The position numbers and the translations under genes were made by a program. Shown in pieces: positions 8,716-17,599 of a DNA stretch of 64,000 bases (its first letter is position 1; each line of letters opens with the position of its first letter). Below the pieces are notes generated by a model. It was not told the origin of the DNA and did no database searches. It was given only the letters and a program-made list of their open reading frames with translations. Source of the DNA: Thermoflexibacter ruber (GTDB taxonomy: Bacteria > Bacteroidota > Bacteroidia > Cytophagales > Thermoflexibacteraceae); assembly GCF_900113045.1 (NCBI RefSeq), contig NZ_FONY01000011.1, positions 1-64,000 of the forward strand, read 5' to 3'.

Positions 8716-10134
8716 TTAAATAGGATTTAGTGATTTTTCGAATGTTAGTACATGCTCTTTTGGACTGTGTTTTTGAGTAGGCAAGCTAATACTTACCGTC
8801 GTCCCTTGATTTTCATTGGAGCGAATACGCATTTCTCCTTGATGCTTTTGTATAATTTTCTGTGTAAGAGCCAAACCTATGCCGCTTCCTGTATAGGTTC
8901 GTGCATTCTCGGCTCTGTAAAAAGGTTCAGTAATACGTTTTAAATCTTCTGCTGGAATGCCTATGCCTGTATCTATAATGTTGATTTTGATATGACTTTC
9001 ATACCAATTCATTTCGCAAATTACTTCTTGGTTATTTGAGTATTTGAGTGCGTTTTCTACTACATTGTTCAGGGCAACTCTCATGAGGTCTATATTGCCT
9101 TGAATTTTTAGTAAATCTTGATTTTCAGGCATTTGATTAAGTATTAATTTAAGTTTTGCAGTTTTATTACGCAAAAAAATTGTATCTTGAATTTCCCACA
9201 GCAATTCGTCTATTCTAAATATCTCTTTCATACCTTCTCCGTCTTGGAGGTGTGTGCGTGTAAAAACCAGCAAATCATCGATGATATTTTTTAGTAGCTT
9301 TGCCTCTTCCAATGCTTTTTCTATTCCTTTTTTATAATCTTGCGTACTTCTATCTCTTGTATTTAATACTTGCAACTCCCCAATAATTGCTGTAAGGGGA
9401 GTTCGCAATTCGTGGGAAGCAAGGCTGGCAAAACTGCGCTGTGCTTCAAAAGCTCCTTCTATGCGGTCTAACATTTCATTAAAAGTGCGCGTAAGCCTTC
9501 CTATTTCATCATTTTCATTTCCTGCTGAGACTCGCATACTGAGGTTAGAGTCAGTGATTTGCTTTACTTGAGTCATTACATCATTCATAGGGTTGAGGGC
9601 ATTATTAGCAAAAAAATGACCTGATAAGTAAATGATAATTAAGCCTATAGAAAAAGAAATAATAATGACTAACTGCAATTGTTTGATTTTGCTACTGCCT
9701 ACTTTGTCTATTGCAGAAGCAACTACGATAAATTCTTGATTGTTTTCTTGATGATAAACACCAACTACATAGCGGTTTTCTTTTTTAAAATTTAGTTTTT
9801 TTAATTTTTTAATTTGATTTAATTCCACTTGGGTAAGTTTCCAATTATCTTCTGTACTGATAAAAGTTACATTATTTTGCTTATCATAAATCTGTAATAC
9901 TTCGCGGCTTAGCTTTTCTAAGTCTTCTTGTTCAAACTCCACTAATAGTTGTTTGCTTAGCTGGTTTTTCTCCAAGTAAATCCTATAGGCAATGAAAGCT
10001 CGTTCTCTGAGTCTATCATAAAAGCTTGATTCGGAGTAATTGACGCTTAGCAAGTAAATAGCTGAGAGAATAGCAGTAAAAATTACTGCCACAATGGCTG
10101 TAAACAACAAAGTAAGCCTGTTTCTAATACTCAT
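8716..10134 (-). CDS. HAMP-domain sensor histidine kinase
   Basis: A 472-residue classical two-transmembrane sensor kinase. TM1 is about 7-30, with a periplasmic sensor region 31-152 that has no recognisable fold. TM2 is about 153-175, and HAMP spans 176-228. HisKA carries SHELRTPLTAIIGE with the phospho-acceptor at His241, and the HATPase domain has DTGIGIP and GSGIGLAL boxes. All catalytic motifs are present. No response-regulator gene is adjacent, which is unusual because such kinases normally sit beside an OmpR-type regulator. It is directly upstream of priA in the same direction (4 bp gap). The signal sensed is unknown. Confidence 0.95.
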   Translation of the reverse strand: MSIRNRLTLLFTAIVAVIFTAILSAIYLLSVNYSESSFYDRLRERAFIAYRIYLEKNQLSKQLLVEFEQEDLEKLSREVLQIYDKQNNVTFISTEDNWKLTQVELNQIKKLKKLNFKKENRYVVGVYHQENNQEFIVVASAIDKVGSSKIKQLQLVIIISFSIGLIIIYLSGHFFANNALNPMNDVMTQVKQITDSNLSMRVSAGNENDEIGRLTRTFNEMLDRIEGAFEAQRSFASLASHELRTPLTAIIGELQVLNTRDRSTQDYKKGIEKALEEAKLLKNIIDDLLVFTRTHLQDGEGMKEIFRIDELLWEIQDTIFLRNKTAKLKLILNQMPENQDLLKIQGNIDLMRVALNNVVENALKYSNNQEVICEMNWYESHIKINIIDTGIGIPAEDLKRITEPFYRAENARTYTGSGIGLALTQKIIQKHQGEMRIRSNENQGTTVSISLPTQKHSPKEHVLTFEKSLNPI

Positions 10135-10270
10135 TTTGCGATAAAAACTTTTTATAAAAGTAAATAAAATTTCTTTTGAAACATAAGAAAAAGCGATTAT
10201 TCATCTTATCAAGCCTCTTTACAGAGAAAAATGTGAGCATAAATTGACTGATTCATCTCAAAATCTTTGC

Positions 10271-10278
10271 TATTTTTG
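10271..10278 (+). promoter_or_regulatory. -7 promoter box TATTTTTG before the class IV aminotransferase gene
   Basis: The octamer TATTTTTG fits the Bacteroidota -7 consensus TAnnTTTG and lies 30 bp before the chosen ATG at 10309. A TTG at 10244-10246 is a possible but poorly spaced -33 element. The box supports choosing the ATG at 10309 over the earlier TTG at 10267, which would lie upstream of the transcription start. Confidence 0.5.
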
Positions 10279-10308
10279 CAAGCAATCAAATTACTAACAA
10301 ACACAATT

Positions 10309-11133
10309 ATGAGCTTTTATTGTTACATCAATGGGCAACTTCTCCTTGCTGAGCAGGCAAGCCTAAAAATTAATGACTTGGGCTTGTTGAGGGGATTTGG
10401 GCTTTTTGACTATATGCGTACCTACAATGGTAAACCTTTCATGCCTCAATGGTACATGGAAAGACTTTTTAACTCTGCTCAAGCAATGGACTTAGAGATA
10501 CCTACCAATGAAACAGAAATTTTGTATTATGTAGAAGAACTGTTTAATTTAGCTAAACAACCTGATTGTGCTTTTCGCTTTTTGCTTACAGGAGGTTATT
10601 CTATGGACAGCATGACCGTTAGGCAGCCTAATTTTGTGATTATGACTGAGCCTCTGCCTGTGCAGCCCCAAGAGCGATTTGATAGGGGAGTAAAAATTAT
10701 TAGTACAGAGCATCTTAGAGAGCTACCCGAAGTCAAATCTACTAACTACATCAAGCCAATACTGATGGCTAAGCAAATCAAAGCAAGCAATGCGTATGAT
10801 GTATTGTACTATAAAAATAATGAAATTTCAGAACTAAGTCGCAGTAATTTTTTTATTTTTAAAGGAGATACCCTGATTACCCCAGATAAAAATATCCTGA
10901 AAGGAATTACGCGAAGGCTGATATTAGAGTTGGCGAAGCCTTATTTCAAGATAGAAGAAAGAACAGTATCATTGGCAGAATTAAAACAAGCAGACGAAGC
11001 TTTTACCACAGGCACTACCAAAAAAGTAATGCCCATAGTTCAGATAGATGACTTGCTGATAGGCAATGGAGAGGTAGGGAAGCGAACCCGACACCTGCAA
11101 AACTTGTTTAATCACTTGATTGACAACTATTAA
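10309..11133 (+). CDS. Class IV (fold-type IV) PLP-dependent aminotransferase
   Basis: A 274-residue enzyme of the branched-chain aminotransferase / D-amino-acid aminotransferase / aminodeoxychorismate lyase superfamily. The PLP Schiff-base Lys is Lys143 in EVKSTNY. Glu175 in SELSRSNFF matches the Glu that binds the PLP ring nitrogen, and LKGITRR (197-203) is the phosphate-binding turn. TGTTKKVMPI near the C-terminus is also typical. The exact substrate cannot be read from the motifs; branched-chain amino acid transamination or 4-amino-4-deoxychorismate lysis are both possible. The start is ATG 10309 (MSFYCYINGQ), since the extra 14 upstream residues overlap the promoter. The next gene begins about 15 bp downstream. 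Confidence 0.9.
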   Translation: MSFYCYINGQLLLAEQASLKINDLGLLRGFGLFDYMRTYNGKPFMPQWYMERLFNSAQAMDLEIPTNETEILYYVEELFNLAKQPDCAFRFLLTGGYSMDSMTVRQPNFVIMTEPLPVQPQERFDRGVKIISTEHLRELPEVKSTNYIKPILMAKQIKASNAYDVLYYKNNEISELSRSNFFIFKGDTLITPDKNILKGITRRLILELAKPYFKIEERTVSLAELKQADEAFTTGTTKKVMPIVQIDDLLIGNGEVGKRTRHLQNLFNHLIDNY

Positions 11134-11148
11134 AAAAAATTGAACCTC

Positions 11149-11967
11149 ATGGAAAATGCACCTATTACGGTGAAAAAAGATAAGTATTACAAAAATGCAC
11201 CCATCTCAGAAGTAATTTTTGGCGTTACTTTCAGTAGAGGAATTTTAGGAATCAATAACCTCATTTTTGACCTGATTACTGATTTCAAAGATAACTACCC
11301 GATTGTTTATGCTCAAAACCCCTTATTTGATGAAGAATTGCAGGATTTTCGCTTACTCACCAATCTAAATCTACACCAAACAGGGCAAGCAGTTTATCGC
11401 TTGCAGAATGAAAGCGAGAAAAGACTTATCCAATTGCAGCACAATAAATTCTTTTTCAATTGGGTACGTAAGGACAATCAGTCTGTAGGGGAGTATCCCG
11501 GCTTTACTAAGCTATACAATCTTTTCTCCAATGGATATGAAAGTATTGTGAAAAAGTTTGCCAAATTGCTACCAGATATGGAAGTAGATAATTATGTCAA
11601 ATATTATGAACTGCATTACCAAGACCGCCTAAACTGGCAACAATACATCACAGACCTATCTGAAATAGATAAGATTCTCAAAATCCGAATTCCTTTTATG
11701 CCCAACCTGAATGGAGGGATATATGCACCTAATAATATTTTTTCTAAATTTACTATTCCGATGCCTGACCAAGTGGGGTTTAGTACTATTACTATCAGCA
11801 CAGCCTCTTCGGAGCAGGGCGAGCAGTTGTTAGTGGTAGAGTGTTCTATCAAGGGTAAAAAGGTAGAGGCTCTTAGCAGAAAAGAATGGTTTTTGAAAGC
11901 AAGAGATATGCAACTCCAACTTTTTGACCAACTTTTCCAAGCTGAGATTTTGCAATCTTGGGTTTGA
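11149..11967 (+). CDS. TIGR04255-family protein of unknown function
   Basis: The 272-residue protein matches the pattern I know for the sporadically distributed TIGR04255 family. It opens with an NAPISEVIFGVTF segment, has a central IQLQHNKFFFNWVRK stretch followed by EYPGFTKLYNLF, then LHYQDRLNWQQY, and ends with a long amphipathic helix. The family is cytoplasmic, lacks catalytic motifs I can name, and appears scattered among genomes in a way that suggests horizontal movement. ATG 11149 is chosen over TTG 11140. It follows the aminotransferase gene by about 15 bp on the same strand and is probably in one transcript. The function is not known. Confidence 0.75.
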   Translation: MENAPITVKKDKYYKNAPISEVIFGVTFSRGILGINNLIFDLITDFKDNYPIVYAQNPLFDEELQDFRLLTNLNLHQTGQAVYRLQNESEKRLIQLQHNKFFFNWVRKDNQSVGEYPGFTKLYNLFSNGYESIVKKFAKLLPDMEVDNYVKYYELHYQDRLNWQQYITDLSEIDKILKIRIPFMPNLNGGIYAPNNIFSKFTIPMPDQVGFSTITISTASSEQGEQLLVVECSIKGKKVEALSRKEWFLKARDMQLQLFDQLFQAEILQSWV

Positions 11968-12025
11968 AAATTAGCTATTTGTAGTTCTAAAAATATTTAC
12001 CTAAAACTAACTGATTCATAATATA

Positions 12026-13318
12026 CTGAAAAAAATATACATATTTTGCTCTTTGCTGCTTATTGTCCAAGTAAGTTCATCAGTCTATTGCCAGACCGTA
12101 GATGACCTGTATAAGTATTATCAACACATTGCCAGCAAGTACTTGGTCAAATCTAAGCAGGTAGAGAATTTTTTTTCCATAGATGCACGAGGGATAGCCA
12201 TGTATGCCTCAGCCGCAGACAAGAAAAAAAACACCCCTGAGTGCCTCATTTATTGGGACGAGATAGAAACTTATAAAAACTTAGTCCGTTCCAAAGACAA
12301 AAAAGAACAGTTGGAATATTATGAGAGCAAAAAGGACAAACGTTTTTCCTTATCGGAAAAAAAACGACTGACTACCACCCAATTACCTCCTCAAGCAAGT
12401 TTTGGGAAAGCAAGTGGCAAAAAACTTCAAGGCTACAAGATAGCTATAGACCCCGGACACATTGCAGGCACATTGGATATTGCCAAAGTAGAGCATCGCT
12501 TTATAGAAATGGAAATCAAAGGAAAAAAAGTGAGTTTCTTTGAAGGAGACTTGACCCTGCGAACTGCCTTGATACTCAAAGAGAAATTAGAAAAACAAGG
12601 AGCTACAGTATTTCTGACGCGCTCTCGCCCTAATACTACTGCTTACGGCAACTCTTTTAAACATTGGCGAAAAACTTACCTCCCTGAGATTCTTGATAAT
12701 GCCTTAGCAAGAAAACGTATGAGCAAATGGGAAAGAAATCGCTTGCTTTTTCGTGCCAAAGACACTGAGATTTTTCATGACTACTTCCTTCCAAGAGATT
12801 TAGAAATGCGAGCCTCTTTGATAAATGCTTTTAATCCTGACATTACCATAGTCATACATTTTAACGCCGCTCCCCAAAAAGAGCGTTGGAACATGGCAGT
12901 CAAAGAGAATTACAACATGGTTTTTATGCCAGGTGCTTTTTTATCTGACGATTTAAGCAATCCAACAGAACGCTTGGAGTTTTTGAACCTGCTTATCTTA
13001 GCCAACTTTGACAAATCTGCTAAGTTAGCAGGGCATCTCATCAAAGAATTTATCCAACAACTGGACGTTCCGCCTATACCTGTAAACAATAAAATCTCCT
13101 ATCTCCAGAAAATCAGCAATTTGGTAAGTGAGGGGGTTTACTGCCGCAATCTCAAACTTTGTCGTCAAATAAACAGTCCGCTATGTTATGGTGAAAGTCT
13201 TTATCAAGACAATGAACAGGAAGCACTAAGACTTTTTGAGAACAAAGAGAGGCGAATCAAGCAGGTGGCAGAAGCATATTACAATGCAGTACTTAAATAC
13301 TTTCAAGTAGTCAAATAA
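12026..13318 (+). CDS. N-acetylmuramoyl-L-alanine amidase (Amidase_3), exported
   Basis: A zinc amidase that cuts the bond between MurNAc and the peptide stem of peptidoglycan in the periplasm. The catalytic domain starts at KIAIDPGHIAG (metal-binding His), with a following acidic residue near FFEGDLTLR, the TVFLTRSRP strand, and IVIHFNAA carrying the second His. The first conventional start is TTG 12053, but it would give a signal peptide with no basic N-region. Reading upstream gives KKIYIFCSLLLIVQ immediately before it, with possible starts at CTG 12026 or ATA 12023; an in-frame stop sits at 12008-12010. I therefore place the start at 12026, as inference. A long insert (about residues 200-250) interrupts the domain compared with short AmiC-like enzymes. 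A terminator follows. Confidence 0.85.
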   Translation: MKKIYIFCSLLLIVQVSSSVYCQTVDDLYKYYQHIASKYLVKSKQVENFFSIDARGIAMYASAADKKKNTPECLIYWDEIETYKNLVRSKDKKEQLEYYESKKDKRFSLSEKKRLTTTQLPPQASFGKASGKKLQGYKIAIDPGHIAGTLDIAKVEHRFIEMEIKGKKVSFFEGDLTLRTALILKEKLEKQGATVFLTRSRPNTTAYGNSFKHWRKTYLPEILDNALARKRMSKWERNRLLFRAKDTEIFHDYFLPRDLEMRASLINAFNPDITIVIHFNAAPQKERWNMAVKENYNMVFMPGAFLSDDLSNPTERLEFLNLLILANFDKSAKLAGHLIKEFIQQLDVPPIPVNNKISYLQKISNLVSEGVYCRNLKLCRQINSPLCYGESLYQDNEQEALRLFENKERRIKQVAEAYYNAVLKYFQVVK

Positions 13319-13350
13319 AAAAAGCCACTCTTAAAAAGAATGGCTTTTTT
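13317..13350 (+). terminator. Rho-independent terminator after the amidase gene
   Basis: AAAAAAGCCA and TGGCTTTTTT form a stem around an inner TCTT/AAGA pairing and an AAA loop, ending in six T. It directly follows the amidase stop codon. Confidence 0.8.
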
Positions 13351-13629
13351 ATCTTCTTTCAACCAGCTATGAAAAGAATATTTAAGGCAAAACCCTAAAC
13401 ATTTACTATCTTAGTACAAACGTAATAAAACAAATTGAAAAAAGCAAAATTTTGTTAATAAAAAATTCTATGAAAAATAAAAATGAGTTACTTTTGGATA
13501 GTTTTAGTTTTATAGTATTTTTATTAATCTTCGTAATTAATACTAAAATGCTATTGTAACAAGTATTTGTATCTAATACAAAGTTACATTTATTTTATCT
13601 TTCATAACTTTTCACAACTATTAGTAAAT
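13351..13629. other. AT-rich intergenic stretch with one doubtful micro-ORF
   Basis: Between the amidase terminator and the STAS-like gene the sequence is very AT-rich. The only coding candidate is ATG 13470 to TAA 13559, a 29-residue peptide with a hydrophobic middle (SFIVFLLIFVIN) preceded by charged residues, like a single-pass micro-membrane protein. There is no ribosome-binding or promoter evidence, so chance is equally likely. I see no RNA gene here. Confidence 0.35.
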
Positions 13630-14037
13630 ATGGAACTTATCTTATCTACACCTTATTACACGATTCATCACAGCACGTCTGCCCACCTGTTCCTTGTAGA
13701 ATGGTCAGAAAAGGCAGAGAAAATCTCCAAAGAAGAATTTAAAAAGCATGTCAGCCAATTTGTAGCTAAGGTCAAAGAATACAATATCAAGCGATTTTTA
13801 GTGAATAGTCTTAAAGGACATATTATCATGGACATAGAAACTCAAGAATGGCATGATAAAGAAATTGCCCCTCAGTACATAGCACAGAAAATAGAAAAAA
13901 TTGCTTTTGTTCTGCCTGAAAAAGACTATTTTGCCTCTATTTCGTTAGAACAAGCCTTTGACGAAACCCAAGCCCAACAGCTTCAAACTCGATTTTTTCA
14001 AACTTTTGACCAAGCAATGCAATGGATAGAAAATTGA
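13630..14037 (+). CDS. STAS/SpoIIAA-like protein
   Basis: A 135-residue cytoplasmic protein starting at ATG 13630 (MELILSTPYY). The 21 codons upstream of this point are not protein-like. The alternating pattern matches SpoIIAA-like (STAS/SEC14-type) proteins common in Bacteroidota: strand HLFLVEWS, helix EEFKKHVSQFVAKVKE, strand KRFLVNSL, then IMDIETQEWHDKEI, IAFVLPEKDYFA and a C-terminal FFQTFDQAMQWI. STAS proteins act as phosphorylation-controlled binding partners in partner-switching signalling, though this subfamily often lacks a clear phospho-serine. A SpoIIE phosphatase gene lies 1.3 kb away beyond alaA. The link is suggestive only. It converges with alaA, with 5 bp between the stops. 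Confidence 0.65.
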   Translation: MELILSTPYYTIHHSTSAHLFLVEWSEKAEKISKEEFKKHVSQFVAKVKEYNIKRFLVNSLKGHIIMDIETQEWHDKEIAPQYIAQKIEKIAFVLPEKDYFASISLEQAFDETQAQQLQTRFFQTFDQAMQWIEN

Positions 14038-14042
14038 TTTTT

Positions 14043-15263
14043 TCAATCCCCATTTTCTCCTTGGTATTCTTTTAAAAATAGCTCTAAACGGTCTAAAGCA
14101 AGGGTTAGTTCCTCTACAATAGGCAAAAATACAATCCTAAAATGGTCAGGGGTGGCTAAGTTAAATCCTGTTCCATGTACCAAAAGGACTCTTTGCTGAG
14201 CCAGAAAGTCCAATACGAACTTTTCATCACTTTTGATGTTAAACTTTTTTACATCAATCTTAGGAAAGGCATAAAATGCTCCTTTGGGCTTCACGCAGGA
14301 GATTCCTTCTATCTCGTTGAGTCTTTGCCAAACGTAATCTCTTTGCTTGCGCAAGCGACCGTTAGGCAAGACTAACTCATTGATACTCTGATAACCTCCT
14401 AAGGCTGTCTGAATAGCAAATTGCGAAGGCACATTGCTACAAAGGCGCATGCTTGATAGTAAGTTTAGCCCTTCTATGTATGAGCCTGCATGTTTTTTAT
14501 CCCCACTCAAAATAAGCCACCCTGCGCGAAATCCTGCGGCACGATAGTTTTTGGACATGCCTCCCATAGTAACGAAAAGCGTATCGTCATTGAGGGCAGC
14601 AATGGAAGTATGCGAGGTATCGTCATACAAAATTTTGTCGTATATCTCATCGGAAAATACGATTAGCTTGTGTTTTACCGCTATTTCTGCTATTTTGTGG
14701 AGCAAATCAGAAGGATAAACCGCTCCTGTAGGGTTATTGGGATTAATGACGACGATTCCCTTCGTTTTGGAAGTAATCTTTTTTTCTATATCTGCCAAAT
14801 CAGGATACCAGTTGGATTCCTCATCACATACATAATGCACGGCTTTCCCACCTGAAAGGTTAATAGAGCAAGTCCAAAGTGGATAATCGGGAGAGGGAAC
14901 TAAAATCTCATCTCCATTATTGAGTAGGGCTTGCATGCTCATCATGATGAGTTCACTTACCCCGTTACCTATGTAAATATCGTCAATAGTTACATCTTTG
15001 ATAGATTTGAGTTGGGTATAGTGCATGACTGCCTTACGAGCGGCAAAAAGCCCCTTAGAGTCGCAGTAGCCTTGTGCATTGCGTAAATTAATAATTACAT
15101 CGTGAATAATCTCGTCAGGTGCGTCAAGTCCATGGGGGGCAGGATTACCGATATTTAGCTTAATGATTTTATACCCTTGCATTTCTAATTCTTGGGCTTT
15201 CTCATAGACGGGACCTCGTATATCATAAAAAACGTGGTCTAACTTATTACTTTTGCGGAACAT
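14043..15263 (-). CDS. alaA: AlaA-type alanine/pyruvate aminotransferase (class I)
   Basis: The 406-residue protein closely follows the E. coli AlaA (YfbQ) sequence pattern throughout: YDIRGPVYEKA, LNIGNPAPHGLDAPDEI, AQGYCDSKGL, YIGNGVSELI, and CSNVPSQFAIQTALGGYQSI. PLP residues are all present: NPNNPTG (174-180), Asp205 in SDEIYDKILYDD, and Schiff-base Lys238 in GGMSKNYRAAGFRAGW. A late FRIVFLP supplies the substrate-carboxylate Arg. AlaA transfers the amino group between glutamate and pyruvate to make alanine in the cytoplasm. Length is normal. It is a single gene, convergent with the STAS-like gene and 79 bp downstream of the SpoIIE phosphatase start side. Confidence 0.93.
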   Translation of the reverse strand: MFRKSNKLDHVFYDIRGPVYEKAQELEMQGYKIIKLNIGNPAPHGLDAPDEIIHDVIINLRNAQGYCDSKGLFAARKAVMHYTQLKSIKDVTIDDIYIGNGVSELIMMSMQALLNNGDEILVPSPDYPLWTCSINLSGGKAVHYVCDEESNWYPDLADIEKKITSKTKGIVVINPNNPTGAVYPSDLLHKIAEIAVKHKLIVFSDEIYDKILYDDTSHTSIAALNDDTLFVTMGGMSKNYRAAGFRAGWLILSGDKKHAGSYIEGLNLLSSMRLCSNVPSQFAIQTALGGYQSINELVLPNGRLRKQRDYVWQRLNEIEGISCVKPKGAFYAFPKIDVKKFNIKSDEKFVLDFLAQQRVLLVHGTGFNLATPDHFRIVFLPIVEELTLALDRLELFLKEYQGENGD

Positions 15264-15342
15264 GATGTATTTGTTTGAAAGTTAAGAGCCGCAAAGATAT
15301 GCTTAAAAAATGAAAATTTGGGTGTGTTAGTTTTTCAATTTA

Positions 15343-17403
15343 TCAAGTAATTCTTATGCCTATTACCATTACGTCATCTAATTGGCTCTCATTTCCTTTC
15401 CAAAGCTCAAACTCATTATCTAAAATAAAATGCTGGGTTTGCATATCATGTGGCTGTATGTCTGCCAAAAGTTTGCGGAGGCGATTAGGGGAGTATTTTC
15501 GCGAAGGCATATCTCTGTATCCACCAAATTGGTCTGCATAACCATCGGAAAACATGTAGAAAGTATCTCCTTTTTGGAAGTGTACTTCGTATTGGTTAAG
15601 TTCATACTTCTTTTTGCTGATACCCCCGATAGTAATTCGGTCGCCTTCTATTTCTCTAAATTCTCCATGCTGAAAATACCAAAGTGGACGATGCGCCCCT
15701 ACGAAATCTAATTTCATACGCGTCATATTCATCACACATAGAGCCATGTCCATGCCGTCATGTTTATTATGGTGATGCTGTACGTCTTCTTGTTTAAGGA
15801 TTTTCTTTACTCCGTTATTGAGTTTTCTCAGGATTTGGGCAGGCTGGAATGTACGCTCTACCACAATCACTTGGTACATCAAAGTGTCCCCAATCACCGA
15901 CATCAATGCTCCCGGTACCCCATGCCCCGTACAATCTACAGCTGCTACTACGATGAGTTCATCTCCATCTGGCGAACTAAGTTTGCGAAACCAGTAAAAA
16001 TCTCCACTTACAATATCTCGGGGTTTAAAAAGTACGAAAGATTCTCTAAAAAGACTTCTAATATATTCTCTATCTGGCAAAATAGCAGATTGGATACGTT
16101 CTGCATAATTAATACTTGAGGTAATATTTTTATTTTTTTTCTCTATTTCTTTTAACGCCAATTCCAATTCTCGTTTTTGGTAGCCAATTTTTTCATTATA
16201 GGCTTGGATTTCCTCATTTTTCATTTGGACTTCATCAAATTTTATTTTTAGTTGGTCATTGATGTTGATGAGTTCGTGATTCATGTCCTCCTGCTCCAAT
16301 ACTTTAAACTTAAGTCGCTCTGCCATAAAGATAAAGTTGTTCCACAACTTGCCTATCTCATCGTGTTTATGTCCAAATTCTTTTTTGTACTCAAATCGTG
16401 CATTTAAGTTGCCTTTCCCCAATTCTTCTGCGGCTTCTGTAAGTGCTATGATGGGCTGAGAAAAATAATAACCTAAAAATAAGGCTAAACACAAAGCTAC
16501 AAAAAGTATGGGAATAGAAGATAGGAACAGCCTATTACTAAGACTTTCTGCTGTTTTGAATGCCTCTGTCTTAGGAAGGCTCATAATGAATATCCAGCCT
16601 TGCCCATGATATACTGAATAGCCATTTTCTCTAATATAGAAAAATACTTTTTCCTTATTTTCAAAAAAGTTAGGCACCCAGCGTTTTTGTTTTATCTGTT
16701 TAGAAATATGCTGTTTGAGTACATCTATATCCGGATATGGGTCTTTGAGGATATTTACTTTGGGGTCGTTGGAATACAGAATATAACCAGTGCTGTCCAG
16801 CAATGCTACTCGCAAACCTTTACTTTGCCTTTCATCTTCTACTACACTTTTAAAAACTTCTTTGAGTTCTGTTACTAATACTCTTGATACAATTACCCCT
16901 ACGTAGATACCGCTTCCGTCATACACAGCAGAGGCAAAGTGCATAACAGGCTGATTTTCATAAGTATAAACATCTACAACAAGCTCTTCTTTGGGCAATC
17001 TTTTCCAAAATCTGTTACGTGTGCTTCGCTTGCCAATCTGCATACTATCCGTATCTGCAATGCGTAAGCGGGCAGTATCATAAAAGGAAAGGCTAAGATA
17101 TAAATTATTAGACTGTTTGAAAAGATGTAATCTTTCATTAATTTCCTCAGGTTTTGAAGCATTTTTGCTATAAGTCCCTTTACTAATTATTGCATCTTTG
17201 GCAAAAGTACGTATGTCATTGAGCCGTTCGTAAATAAAACGGTCAATATTTTCCATGGCAAAATTTGACTCGCGCTCTAACTTTACTCTTACCTCCTCTC
17301 TTAGTGAACTTTGAGTTTCATAATTAGCTACATAAAGCATTGCCAAGCAACTAAAAAGAACTAAAAAAAGGCAGAATAGCGTGAGTTTTATAGAAATATT
17401 CAT
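15343..17403 (-). CDS. Cache-HAMP membrane SpoIIE-type serine phosphatase
   Basis: A 686-residue transmembrane phosphatase. TM1 is about 5-27. A double-Cache-like periplasmic sensor spans about 40-285 (FAMENIDRFIYERLNDIRTF, then LLDSTGYILYS). TM2 is about 292-314, HAMP about 315-368, and a coiled coil about 370-425. The PP2C/SpoIIE domain spans about 430-686, starting ITSSINYAERIQSAILP and including GDFYW and DCTGHGVPGALMS (490-502) with metal-binding Asp residues, and ending in QLDDVMVIGIRIT. It should dephosphorylate a Ser/Thr-phosphorylated partner, classically a STAS anti-anti-sigma protein, in response to an extracellular ligand. The same catalytic module ends the giant kinase at 55922-61255. 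The signal and the partner are unknown. Confidence 0.93.
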   Translation of the reverse strand: MNISIKLTLFCLFLVLFSCLAMLYVANYETQSSLREEVRVKLERESNFAMENIDRFIYERLNDIRTFAKDAIISKGTYSKNASKPEEINERLHLFKQSNNLYLSLSFYDTARLRIADTDSMQIGKRSTRNRFWKRLPKEELVVDVYTYENQPVMHFASAVYDGSGIYVGVIVSRVLVTELKEVFKSVVEDERQSKGLRVALLDSTGYILYSNDPKVNILKDPYPDIDVLKQHISKQIKQKRWVPNFFENKEKVFFYIRENGYSVYHGQGWIFIMSLPKTEAFKTAESLSNRLFLSSIPILFVALCLALFLGYYFSQPIIALTEAAEELGKGNLNARFEYKKEFGHKHDEIGKLWNNFIFMAERLKFKVLEQEDMNHELININDQLKIKFDEVQMKNEEIQAYNEKIGYQKRELELALKEIEKKNKNITSSINYAERIQSAILPDREYIRSLFRESFVLFKPRDIVSGDFYWFRKLSSPDGDELIVVAAVDCTGHGVPGALMSVIGDTLMYQVIVVERTFQPAQILRKLNNGVKKILKQEDVQHHHNKHDGMDMALCVMNMTRMKLDFVGAHRPLWYFQHGEFREIEGDRITIGGISKKKYELNQYEVHFQKGDTFYMFSDGYADQFGGYRDMPSRKYSPNRLRKLLADIQPHDMQTQHFILDNEFELWKGNESQLDDVMVIGIRIT

Positions 17404-17599
17404 TTCACACTATCAAAACAAGAAACACCCTTATAACTATATCTATTTCCTATCCAATAATATTGTGGGGGTGGAATTTAGCTTGAGAAACCTCAACGCA
17501 ACCAAATAGAAATGCAAGTTACAAAATATAAACCAATTTGTATGTTTTCGTTTATCAAATTTCATGTCAATTTGATAAAACTTATTCTATATTTAAAAA

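Noticed and set aside
8716-10134. The sensor kinase as part of a complete two-component operon
   Set aside because: No response-regulator frame exists on either strand beside it; the neighbours are priA and a divergent aminotransferase.
13319-13629. Possible small RNA gene in the AT-rich gap
   Set aside because: No stable hairpin other than the amidase terminator and no promoter-like signal is present.
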